64,000 nucleotides of DNA from Neotamlana nanhaiensis (GTDB lineage Bacteria > Bacteroidota > Bacteroidia > Flavobacteriales > Flavobacteriaceae). Shown piece after piece: positions 17,117-24,771 of the stretch; the first letter of the stretch is position 1, and every line of letters begins with the position of its first letter. Below the pieces are notes generated by a model. The model did no database searches. It saw only the letters and a list, made by a program, of their open reading frames with translations, and was not told the DNA's origin. Both the position numbers and the translations under genes were made by a program. Location: assembly GCF_000943555.1 (NCBI RefSeq), contig NZ_JTDV01000017.1:1-64000 (forward strand), read 5' to 3'.

Positions 17117-17140
17117 GCTTCCACTGCTCTTAGCGTGACA
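17117..17140. repeat. Dispersed 24-bp intergenic repeat, copy 3
   Basis: GCTTCCACTGCTCTTAGCGT followed by GACA lies in the murE-mraY spacer. It is a diverged relative of the copies at 14382 and 15788. Confidence 0.5.
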
Positions 17141-17141
17141 A

Positions 17142-18605
17142 TTATTTTTCTAGTTTTTTTAATATTTCTTTTACTATTTTATAATCATCAAAATCAAATC
17201 GTTCGCCTTTAATTTCTTGATAGTTCTCATGCCCTTTACCTGCAATTAGCACAATATCGTTAGGTTGCGCCATTTGACATGCTGTTTTAATAGCCTGTTT
17301 TCTATCGGCAATGATTAGCATTTTTTTATAGTTTTGAGCTTCAACACCAGCTTCAATTTCATTTAAAATCTCATTCGGATCTTCGTTTCGCGGATTATCG
17401 TTTGTAAAAATGACTTTAGTACTTAAAGCCGAAGCAATATGCCCCATTTTAGGACGCTTGGTTTTATCGCGATCGCCACCACAACCAACAACCGTAATTA
17501 GTTCTTCGTTTTTGGTACGGATACTGTTTATGGTTTCTAACACATTTTTTAATGCATCAGGTGTATGTGCATAATCTACAATGGCCGTAATTTTTGTATC
17601 TGAAATTAAATATTGAAAACGACCGCTTACACTTTCCAAATCGCTAATCAACCTTAAAACCTCAACTTTTTCAAGTCCTAACAATTCTGCTGTAGCGAAA
17701 ATCGCTAACACATTATATGCATTAAAATTCCCGATAAGGCGTGTCCACACTTCACTATCGTTCACTTTTAACAACAAACCACTTAATTGATTCTCTAGAA
17801 TTTGCGCTTTATAATCTGCATACTCTTTTAAAGCATAAGTGTATTTTTTAGCCTTGGTATTTTGCAACATTACCAAGCCATTTTTATCGTCGATATTAAC
17901 TAACGCAAAAGATTTTGGAGACAAATCATCGAAAAATTTCTTTTTAACATCGCGATATTCCGCAAAGGTTTTATGATAATCTAAATGATCGTGCGATAGA
18001 TTTGTAAATATGCCACCTTCAAAATGCAATCCTTCGGTTCGATACTGATGAATACCGTGCGAGCTAACTTCCATAAAGCAAAACTCAACACCAGCATCAT
18101 TCATTTCACTTAAATACTTATTTATAGTTAAAGAATCTGGCGTAGTATGTGTTGCTTTATACTCAACAGTATCAACCATTATTTTAACCGTAGACAACAA
18201 GCCTACTTTATACCCCGCATTCTTAAAAAGTTGATACAACAAACTAGCCACAGTGGTTTTACCGTTAGTTCCTGTAACACCAACAAGCTTTAAGTTCTCA
18301 GATGGATTACCGTAAAAATTCGAAGCCATAACAGCTAACGCCTGACTAGAATTTGCAACCTCAACATACACTACTCCCTCTACAAGCATACTTGGAAGCT
18401 CCTCACAAACCACACAAGTCGCTCCATTTTTTATTGCAACATCAATATAGTCGTGACCATTTACAACAACACCGTTTATTGCCACAAACAGATGGTTTGC
18501 CGCTATTTTTCGCGAATCGAAATTAAGCTCACGAACTTTTGTTGCGGTACTACCAACCACAGCATTTATAGCCACCTTATATAATATGTCTTTTAAAACC
18601 ATCAT
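17142..18605 (-). CDS. murE: UDP-N-acetylmuramoyl-tripeptide synthetase, meso-diaminopimelate-adding
   Basis: Adds the third stem residue to UDP-MurNAc-L-Ala-D-Glu. It is 487 residues, with the ATP loop VTGTNGKTTVASLL, HTTPDSLTINKYL, NLSHDHLDYH and VDYAHTPDALKN. The C-terminal DNPRNEDP motif has the arginine that selects meso-DAP over lysine, so the organism's peptidoglycan is predicted to be the DAP type. The start overlaps the ftsI stop by 4 nt (ATGA); a second ATG follows immediately and is an equivalent start. Confidence 0.97.
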   Translation of the reverse strand: MMVLKDILYKVAINAVVGSTATKVRELNFDSRKIAANHLFVAINGVVVNGHDYIDVAIKNGATCVVCEELPSMLVEGVVYVEVANSSQALAVMASNFYGNPSENLKLVGVTGTNGKTTVASLLYQLFKNAGYKVGLLSTVKIMVDTVEYKATHTTPDSLTINKYLSEMNDAGVEFCFMEVSSHGIHQYRTEGLHFEGGIFTNLSHDHLDYHKTFAEYRDVKKKFFDDLSPKSFALVNIDDKNGLVMLQNTKAKKYTYALKEYADYKAQILENQLSGLLLKVNDSEVWTRLIGNFNAYNVLAIFATAELLGLEKVEVLRLISDLESVSGRFQYLISDTKITAIVDYAHTPDALKNVLETINSIRTKNEELITVVGCGGDRDKTKRPKMGHIASALSTKVIFTNDNPRNEDPNEILNEIEAGVEAQNYKKMLIIADRKQAIKTACQMAQPNDIVLIAGKGHENYQEIKGERFDFDDYKIVKEILKKLEK

Positions 18606-20611
18606 GACGCTGTTAATACTACGGTTTGATTATTCTTTAATTTGGTATTTTTATTTATCGATTGCTCTTTTACCACTCCATTACCTTTCAGTTTAACCTT
18701 AACATCTACCTGCATATTTTCTAACAAAACCACTGCATCCATAGCTGGAATACCAACCAAATCCGGCATAATGGTTCTGTATTTTTGAGCTGTATTATAA
18801 AAACCTTCATATTCTGTTTCCACTGAAGCTTTTTTCACACTCAAAGTTTCAAGCTCTTCAACATCTGGCGTATCGATATAAATTTTTTGAGCCACTTTTT
18901 TAAACACTGGTCCCGTAACGTCAGCACCATAAAATCCTTTTTTCACACTTGGCTTATGAATAACTACAATGCATGAATACTTCGGATTTTCAGCGGGAAA
19001 ATAACCAGCAAAAGATGAAATATAACGCCTGTTCTTATTCCAGTCTTTCATCCAATATTCTGTTCTTGCCGTCCCCGTTTTTCCAGCCATAGAAAAATAA
19101 TCGAGATACAGAGAACGACCTGTTCCTCGTACCACCACATTTTTCAAAATAGCCTGCATTTCTTTTAAGGATTTTTCAGAACAAATTTTCTCATTAATCA
19201 CCTCTTCATCGAAACGCTCAACAACACGATCCAACTCACGAACCGACTGAATAAATCGCGGTTTCACCATAACACCATTGTTAGCAATAGCATTATAAAA
19301 AGTAAGCGTTTGTAATGGCGTTAACTTTAAATTATACCCATAAGCTATAGATGGCAATGCATTTTTACTCCAAATTTTATCACCCGGCTCAGGAACAACC
19401 GGCTGCCCTTCTCCAATAAGAGACAACCCAATAGGTTTATTTAAACCCCAAGATTTTAATCGGTTAATAAACTTTTTAGGATTCGCCGCATACCCATCAT
19501 CTACAATAGTTGCAAGCCCAATATTTGAGGACACCTCCAACACTCTTGCTGCAGAAATTTTTCCATGACCATGCGTATCATAAATACCACGACCATAAAA
19601 TTGCTTATACCCCAGTTTCGTATCAATAACCGTTGATGTATCGACCACCTTATCTTCTAAAGCAGCTAACAACGCCATAACTTTAAATGTAGAACCTGGC
19701 TCATGACTTTCACCTACAGCATAATTTAAGCGTTCAATATATTTTCCGTTTTTATTTCTTCCTAAATTTGAAATGGCACGAATTTCACCTGTTTTCGTTT
19801 CCATAACCACCACACAACCATGGTCAGCTTCATAGTATTCTAACTGCTCCAACAAAGCATGATGTGCAATATCCTGAATATTAACATCGATAGTTGTATA
19901 CACATCATAACCATCTTGCGGTTCTACTTCATTAGCATCTTGCAATGGCTTCCACTGCTTCTTTCCTATTAATTGCTTTTTTCGCTTTCCATCAACACCG
20001 CGCAAATATTTAATGCCAAACGCCCCATCAATTCCAGGACGCGTTACATTTCCTTCCTGATCAAAACGCTCATAACCAATGGTTCTATGCGCAATATCAC
20101 CCATTGGATGCTCTCGCATGGTAGTTTGCTCAACAATCAACCCGCCTTTATACGCTCCTTTTTCCAACAGTGGAAAATTGCGCATTCTTACATAATCGGA
20201 ATAGCCAATATTTTTAGCCAACAAATAGTATCTATTTTTATTAGCACGCGCTTTTCTTAGTTGCTTTTCGAAATAACTTGAAGATCGATTTTTAAAAAAT
20301 CGAGATAATGAATCACTTAACGGCTTTACATTGTCTTCGAACACTGAACTTCTAGATGTTACCGCATCGATACGAATAGTATATTTTGGAACCGAAGTAG
20401 CCAACAAATTCCCATTAACAGAATACACATTACCTCTGTTAGCAGGAATAACAACATCTTTAACCACTTCTTTTGTAGCCATAGACTTATATTTGTCACC
20501 TTGAAAAAACTGAATGCTTACCAATTTAAACACCACAGCCACCCCAAACACAAACATACAGCCTGCCACAAAGTACAATCGGTTTAATATGTTTTTTTCG
20601 TTTACCGCCAC
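18602..20611 (-). CDS. ftsI: Septal penicillin-binding protein (FtsI-type transpeptidase) with PASTA domain
   Basis: Class B PBP that cross-links septal peptidoglycan with FtsW. One N-terminal transmembrane helix (about 11-32) and a dimerisation/pedestal domain precede the transpeptidase domain, which has the active-site S307-T-F-K310, S361-S-N and K511-T-G motifs. Residues ~608-669 (MPDLVGIPAMDAVVLLENMQVDVKVKLKGNGVV...) form one PASTA domain, absent from E. coli FtsI but common in Bacteroidota. It is 669 residues. It starts 4 nt after ftsL and overlaps murE by 4 nt. Confidence 0.96.
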   Translation of the reverse strand: MAVNEKNILNRLYFVAGCMFVFGVAVVFKLVSIQFFQGDKYKSMATKEVVKDVVIPANRGNVYSVNGNLLATSVPKYTIRIDAVTSRSSVFEDNVKPLSDSLSRFFKNRSSSYFEKQLRKARANKNRYYLLAKNIGYSDYVRMRNFPLLEKGAYKGGLIVEQTTMREHPMGDIAHRTIGYERFDQEGNVTRPGIDGAFGIKYLRGVDGKRKKQLIGKKQWKPLQDANEVEPQDGYDVYTTIDVNIQDIAHHALLEQLEYYEADHGCVVVMETKTGEIRAISNLGRNKNGKYIERLNYAVGESHEPGSTFKVMALLAALEDKVVDTSTVIDTKLGYKQFYGRGIYDTHGHGKISAARVLEVSSNIGLATIVDDGYAANPKKFINRLKSWGLNKPIGLSLIGEGQPVVPEPGDKIWSKNALPSIAYGYNLKLTPLQTLTFYNAIANNGVMVKPRFIQSVRELDRVVERFDEEVINEKICSEKSLKEMQAILKNVVVRGTGRSLYLDYFSMAGKTGTARTEYWMKDWNKNRRYISSFAGYFPAENPKYSCIVVIHKPSVKKGFYGADVTGPVFKKVAQKIYIDTPDVEELETLSVKKASVETEYEGFYNTAQKYRTIMPDLVGIPAMDAVVLLENMQVDVKVKLKGNGVVKEQSINKNTKLKNNQTVVLTAS

Positions 20612-20615
20612 TTAA

Positions 20616-20933
20616 TTACTCTTGTGCTTTTACTATTATTTTTTTTGGCGGAATTACAGAAACCGCCAAACCCTTTTTATTCATAATCTCCACTACCGAA
20701 GATTCCATTTTTATTTTCATTAACCTAGAACGCCCATCAACAAACTCCGACCTAAGCTCCTTAACCTGCTCCTTCATTCTTGCAATTTCGTACACTTTTT
20801 TATCCGCGCTATGCGAACTCGCAATCATTACTATTGCCAAAAAGGACACAAACAAAATGAAACGCCAGTTTTTAAAAGCATCATCACTTACTAAAAAGGT
20901 TCCTTTTAATATGTTATAAATGTTTTTCTTCAT
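20616..20933 (-). CDS. ftsL: FtsL-like cell division protein
   Basis: A 105-residue bitopic protein with a cytosolic N-terminus, one transmembrane helix (WRFILFVSFLAIVMIASS, about 23-41) and a periplasmic coiled coil (KKVYEIARMKEQVKELRSEFVDGRSRLMKIKMESSVV). It ends with a family-typical GLAVSVIPPKKI segment. Size, topology and position between rsmH and ftsI identify it as FtsL. It starts immediately after the rsmH stop, with no gap. Flavobacterial members are often mislabelled as a methyltransferase because of this adjacency. Confidence 0.88.
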   Translation of the reverse strand: MKKNIYNILKGTFLVSDDAFKNWRFILFVSFLAIVMIASSHSADKKVYEIARMKEQVKELRSEFVDGRSRLMKIKMESSVVEIMNKKGLAVSVIPPKKIIVKAQE

Positions 20934-21842
20934 TTACACTTTTTCAGCAATTCGCAACTTCGCACTTCGCGCTCTATTATTAATTTTAATCTCTTCTTTT
21001 GTTGGCACAATTAAGCCTCCTACTTTTTTTAAGGGCACCTCAAAATTCCCAAACATATCGCGCTCTGGCTCACCTTCAAACATGCCGTTTCTAATAAAAC
21101 GCTTCACCAATCGATCTTCCAAAGAGTGATAAGAAATAAAACTCAACCGTCCATTCTCCTTTAGCAGCTCTGGTGTTTGCAACAAAAACTCTTTCAACAC
21201 TTCTATTTCCTGATTCACCTCAATACGGATAGCCTGATAAATTTGAGCCAACACCTTATTTTCGTGTCTTGGTGGCAAAAACTTTTTAAGCACTTGCTTT
21301 AACTGCTCACTTGTAACAATTGGTTCGGCTTTTCGAAACTCAACGATTAATCGCGCCATTGCAGGAGCCGGCCTTAATTCACCGTATTGCAATAACACTT
21401 GCCTAAGTTGCTCCTCACTATATTCATTAACCACATGAAACGCCGACAACGAATCTTCTTGATTCATTCGCATATCAAGTTTCGCTTCGAATCGTGTTGA
21501 AAAACCACGCTCTGCAACATCAAACTGATGCGACGACACACCAAAATCTGCCAAAACCCCATCAACCTGCTTTACGCCATAAAACCTTAAAAACCGTTTT
21601 ATGAACCTAAAATTTTCATGTATTAATGTAAATCGATCATCATCAAGCGCATTTTCGAGCGCATCCTTATCTTGATCGAAAGCAAAGAGTTTTCCGTCTT
21701 CCCCAAGTCGTTTTAAAATTTCTTTGCTGTGGCCGCCACCACCAAAAGTTACATCCACATACACACCGTTAGGCTTAATATTTAAACCATCAACCGTTTC
21801 TTTTAACAATACTGGGTTATGATATTCCATAGTCATCATCAT
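20934..21842 (-). CDS. rsmH: 16S rRNA (cytosine1402-N4)-methyltransferase
   Basis: SAM-dependent methylation of C1402 in the ribosomal decoding centre. It is 302 residues, with YHNPVLLKETVDGL, the SAM-binding loop VDVTFGGGGHSKEIL, LADFGVSSHQFD and the C-terminal SYHSLEDRLVKRF. The frame opens with M-M-M-T-M; Met5 (MEYHNPVLL, base 21830) fits the family start best. Either way the start lies inside the end of mraZ, so the two are translationally coupled. Confidence 0.97.
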   Translation of the reverse strand: MMMTMEYHNPVLLKETVDGLNIKPNGVYVDVTFGGGGHSKEILKRLGEDGKLFAFDQDKDALENALDDDRFTLIHENFRFIKRFLRFYGVKQVDGVLADFGVSSHQFDVAERGFSTRFEAKLDMRMNQEDSLSAFHVVNEYSEEQLRQVLLQYGELRPAPAMARLIVEFRKAEPIVTSEQLKQVLKKFLPPRHENKVLAQIYQAIRIEVNQEIEVLKEFLLQTPELLKENGRLSFISYHSLEDRLVKRFIRNGMFEGEPERDMFGNFEVPLKKVGGLIVPTKEEIKINNRARSAKLRIAEKV

Positions 21843-22287
21843 CTTGCCCCATAACCTCTTCAGCTAAATCTGCAAAATCTAAAGCTGCATCATCTATGGC
21901 TTGTTCATACAAATCTTTATCCCAAATTTCAATAATATTAATAGCCGAAGCCACCACAATATCTTTTGAAATACTCGCAAAAACCGTTAAATCTTTTGGA
22001 ATTAGCAATCGCCCACTCACATCCACTTCTACAATTTTTGCACCCGCAGTAAAACGTCTTATAAAATCGTTATTCTTCTTTTTAAACTTATTAAGCTTAT
22101 TCATTTTTTGCATTAAAGCTTGCCACTCGCTCATTGGATACAATTCCAAACACTTTTGAAACACCGAGCGACGCAACACAAAACCATCCTGCAACACAGC
22201 AGATAATTGCTTTTTGATGGCAGCCGGCATCATTAACCTGCCTTTTGCATCAACCTTACAATCGTATGTTCCTGTGATTAAATCCAA
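21817..22287 (-). CDS. mraZ: Transcriptional regulator MraZ, first gene of the dcw cluster
   Basis: DNA-binding regulator of the dcw operon, 156 residues, with two SpoVT/AbrB-like halves: GTYDCKVDAKGRLMMPAAIKKQL near the N-terminus and KIVEVDVSGRLLIPKDLTVFA in the middle. The only start consistent with the family N-terminus is a TTG codon at 22287. The in-frame codons upstream are ATA, TTC, AAT and then a stop TAA. The C-terminus is unusually acidic (GQDDDDYGIS) because it is read through the rsmH start region. A matching operator with 10-bp-spaced GTGGTA boxes and a promoter -7 box lie just upstream. Confidence 0.95.
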   Translation of the reverse strand: MDLITGTYDCKVDAKGRLMMPAAIKKQLSAVLQDGFVLRRSVFQKCLELYPMSEWQALMQKMNKLNKFKKKNNDFIRRFTAGAKIVEVDVSGRLLIPKDLTVFASISKDIVVASAINIIEIWDKDLYEQAIDDAALDFADLAEEVMGQDDDDYGIS

Positions 22288-22319
22288 TATGAAATTTTAT
22301 AGCTATAACGTTTACAATT

Positions 22320-22327
22320 CAAAGATA
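22320..22327 (-). promoter_or_regulatory. Promoter -7 box of the dcw operon
   Basis: Minus strand TATCTTTG is a perfect match to the Bacteroidota -7 element TAnnTTTG. It lies 33 bp upstream of the mraZ TTG start, giving a predicted leader of about 27 nt. No clear -33 TTG is visible at the normal distance; that position is occupied by the MraZ boxes. Confidence 0.7.
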
Positions 22328-22337
22328 TTGAAAATAT

Positions 22338-22363
22338 TACCACATTTTACCACTTTATACCAC
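22338..22363 (-). promoter_or_regulatory. Predicted MraZ operator: three GTGGTA boxes at 10-bp spacing
   Basis: On the minus strand GTGGTA occurs three times, ending at 22358, 22348 and 22338, a spacing of exactly 10 bp. MraZ proteins bind a series of short direct repeats spaced by one helical turn upstream of their own gene, so all boxes face the same side of the helix. The boxes end 10 bp before the -7 box and cover the expected -33 region, which fits repression. Confidence 0.75.
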
Positions 22364-22547
22364 TTTGTTGATAAATTTTGCTATTCTAAAGCGCTTTTCC
22401 AGTTAAAAAACCCCAAAACCCCTTTATTTAAAAGGTTTTACCAAACAACACTCCACCCCATAATACAGCACAGAGTTATCAACATTTAGGTTTTCATTTT
22501 TTTTTAGCGATAAAAGTGATATTAATAGGAAATAAGAATGAAATACC

Positions 22548-22555
22548 TATATTTG
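22548..22555 (+). promoter_or_regulatory. Promoter -7 box for the alpha/beta hydrolase gene
   Basis: TATATTTG matches TAnnTTTG and lies 27 bp upstream of the ATG at 22582. The rest of the 22364-22547 stretch, between the divergent mraZ and hydrolase genes, shows no gene. Confidence 0.55.
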
Positions 22556-22581
22556 TTTTTAAAGCAATGACGAACTAATTA

Positions 22582-23346
22582 ATGGCGCACAGATTAAAAA
22601 AAGAAGGCATTTACAGTTACTTTGAAGAAGGAAAAGGTACACCAATTATTGTTTTGCACGGCCTGATGGGAGGATTGAGTAATTTTAGTGCTGTATCGGA
22701 ATTTTTTAGCAAGAAAGATTACAAAATAATTATTCCCGAACTTCCTATTTACACCATGTCTTTACTTAAAACGAACGTAAAAAGTTTTGCCAAGTATTTA
22801 CATGATTTTATTGAATTTAAAGATCTTAAAGAAGTTATTTTACTAGGAAATTCCCTTGGCGGGCACATTGGTTTATACCATACCAAACTTTTTCCAGAAA
22901 GCGTAAAAGCATTAATAATAACTGGCAGTTCTGGACTTTATGAAAGTGCCATGGGCAGTGGCTACACAAAACGTAGTGATTATGAAGTCATTAAGAAAAA
23001 AGCACAGGACGTGTTTTACGACCCAGAAGTCGCTACAAAAGAGATTGTAGACGAAGTTTACGCTACAGTAAACGACCGTAACAAACTGGTTAAAACACTT
23101 GCCATTGCCAAAAGTGCCATACGCCATAATATGGCCAAAGATTTACCACATATGCACGTGCCAACTTGTATTATTTGGGGTAAAAATGATAACGTAACAC
23201 CACCAGAAGTAGCCGAAGAATTTAACGATTTACTACCTGATTCTGAACTATTTTGGATTGACAAATGCGGGCATGCAGCTATGATGGAACACCCCAACGA
23301 GTTTAACAGCATTTTAGATACTTGGTTACAAAAACGAGGGTTTTAA
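22582..23346 (+). CDS. Alpha/beta-fold hydrolase
   Basis: 254 residues. Standard fold motifs are IIVLHGLMGG (oxyanion hole), the nucleophile elbow GNSLGG with Ser91, a cap region (about 115-185), then IIWGKNDNVTPPEVA with the catalytic Asp and DKCGHAAMMEHPNEF with the catalytic His. No signal peptide, so it is cytosolic. The substrate cannot be read from the sequence. Close flavobacterial relatives are found next to engB, as here (65-bp gap), so it may belong to the same transcript. It is divergent from mraZ. Confidence 0.88.
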   Translation: MAHRLKKEGIYSYFEEGKGTPIIVLHGLMGGLSNFSAVSEFFSKKDYKIIIPELPIYTMSLLKTNVKSFAKYLHDFIEFKDLKEVILLGNSLGGHIGLYHTKLFPESVKALIITGSSGLYESAMGSGYTKRSDYEVIKKKAQDVFYDPEVATKEIVDEVYATVNDRNKLVKTLAIAKSAIRHNMAKDLPHMHVPTCIIWGKNDNVTPPEVAEEFNDLLPDSELFWIDKCGHAAMMEHPNEFNSILDTWLQKRGF

Positions 23347-23410
23347 TTAAAAATATTCTATATAAACCGCATCTTAATTTATAATATATCGCTTTCGCGG
23401 AAAAAATGCC

Positions 23411-24025
23411 ATGGTTATAAAATATGCCGAATTTGTAGTAAGTAATTCTGATGTGGCAAAATGCCCAAAAAGCAGATTACCCGAATACGCCTTTATTGGG
23501 CGTAGTAATGTTGGAAAATCGTCGCTTATAAACATGCTTACCAACCGAAAAAATTTAGCAAAAACTTCGGGAAAGCCAGGAAAAACACAACTTATTAATC
23601 ATTTTTTAATAAACAAAAACTGGCACTTGGTAGATTTACCAGGTTATGGTTACGCCAGAGTTTCTAAGAGCGAAAAAAAGGTTTTTCAAAAGTTTATAAC
23701 GCAATATTTTAGTTTTCGCGAGCAATTGGTTACCGCTTTTGTTTTAGTTGATATTCGCCATACCCCACAACCCATAGATTTAGAATTTATGCAATGGTTG
23801 GGCGAAAATGGCATTCCGTTTTCAATTATTTTCACAAAAGCCGATAAACTTAAACCTAAAGCTATTGAAAATCATATAAATGATTACAAAAATATCATGC
23901 TTGAAACCTGGGAAGCTATGCCGAATTATTTTGTAACCTCATCGACTAAAAATATTGGACAAGACGAGGTTTTAAACTACATTGAAGGGTTAAACGAAAA
24001 TATGCAACTTCACGGTAACGAATAA
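23411..24025 (+). CDS. engB: Ribosome biogenesis GTPase EngB (YihA/YsxC)
   Basis: Essential GTPase for large ribosomal subunit assembly. It is 204 residues, with G1 GRSNVGKSS (30-38), G3 DLPGYGYARVSK (from 75) and G4 TKADK, and the EngB-typical PGKTQLINHFLINK switch region. It is convergent with the M23 peptidase gene; the 34-bp gap shows no hairpin. Confidence 0.97.
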   Translation: MVIKYAEFVVSNSDVAKCPKSRLPEYAFIGRSNVGKSSLINMLTNRKNLAKTSGKPGKTQLINHFLINKNWHLVDLPGYGYARVSKSEKKVFQKFITQYFSFREQLVTAFVLVDIRHTPQPIDLEFMQWLGENGIPFSIIFTKADKLKPKAIENHINDYKNIMLETWEAMPNYFVTSSTKNIGQDEVLNYIEGLNENMQLHGNE

Positions 24026-24059
24026 ACATAATTCTACCACACAACAAAAAGCATACATT

Positions 24060-24746
24060 TTACAAACCTAACAACAACTCAGGATTGGGGCAATTGGTTT
24101 TATAAAATGCAACATCTGTTTTACTGCAAACTCCTGGATAATCACCTAAATTTCCTTGTAAATCTTTTATAATTTGAAAGTGTAAATGCGGCGGATAATC
24201 GCCATTTACGCTGGCATCACCCAAAGTTGCCACGGGAGCTCCTTTTGCAATTGTTTGCCCTACTTGTAAGTTTTTAATCGATTGCAAACTTAAATGCCCA
24301 TAAAGTGTATAAAACACCTCTTCGCCATATTGGTGCTTTAAAATTATGGTTGGTCCGTAATCACCAAAATTGGTATTATTTTTAAAACTATGTACCTCAG
24401 CATCTAAAGGTGCAAAAATGGTTGTTTGGGCATCGCACCACAAATCTAAACCGATATGAATGTTACGTTCGGTTTGTGCTTGTTTATTAAAATGATTGCT
24501 ACGTTTATAAATATTTCTAACCTCCAAATAACCGCCATAAGCCACTTTTGCTTGATTATTTTTAATATGAGCATCTACAAATTCTGAAAGTTTTTGCGAC
24601 GAAGAAACATCAACCTTATTTAAATCTTCATTGGTTTCGGATAAATCGATAGCTACAAAATCGACTTTACTAATAGATTTTCCCAAAACAGGAAATACAT
24701 CAACCGAAAGTGATTTTATAAATTCTGAAGACGAATTGAAACTCAT
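24060..24746 (-). CDS. M23-family peptidase domain protein
   Basis: A 228-residue protein with a LytM/M23 metallopeptidase domain. Zinc ligands are visible: His97 and Asp101 (HIGLDLWC) and the HxH pair His187/His189 (PPHLHF), plus FYTLYGHLS with His151. Unusually there is no signal peptide or transmembrane helix, so the domain is predicted to be cytosolic, or exported by an unseen route, although its relatives cleave cell-wall peptides. It lies 25 bp downstream of rimO in the same direction, probably in one transcript. Confidence 0.82.
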   Translation of the reverse strand: MSFNSSSEFIKSLSVDVFPVLGKSISKVDFVAIDLSETNEDLNKVDVSSSQKLSEFVDAHIKNNQAKVAYGGYLEVRNIYKRSNHFNKQAQTERNIHIGLDLWCDAQTTIFAPLDAEVHSFKNNTNFGDYGPTIILKHQYGEEVFYTLYGHLSLQSIKNLQVGQTIAKGAPVATLGDASVNGDYPPHLHFQIIKDLQGNLGDYPGVCSKTDVAFYKTNCPNPELLLGL

Positions 24747-24771
24747 AGTTTAAGAATACAACAACCTTTTC

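Noticed and set aside
22214-22489. 91-residue plus-strand frame across the mraZ promoter
   Set aside because: It runs through the operator and promoter and over the mraZ start region; no protein features.
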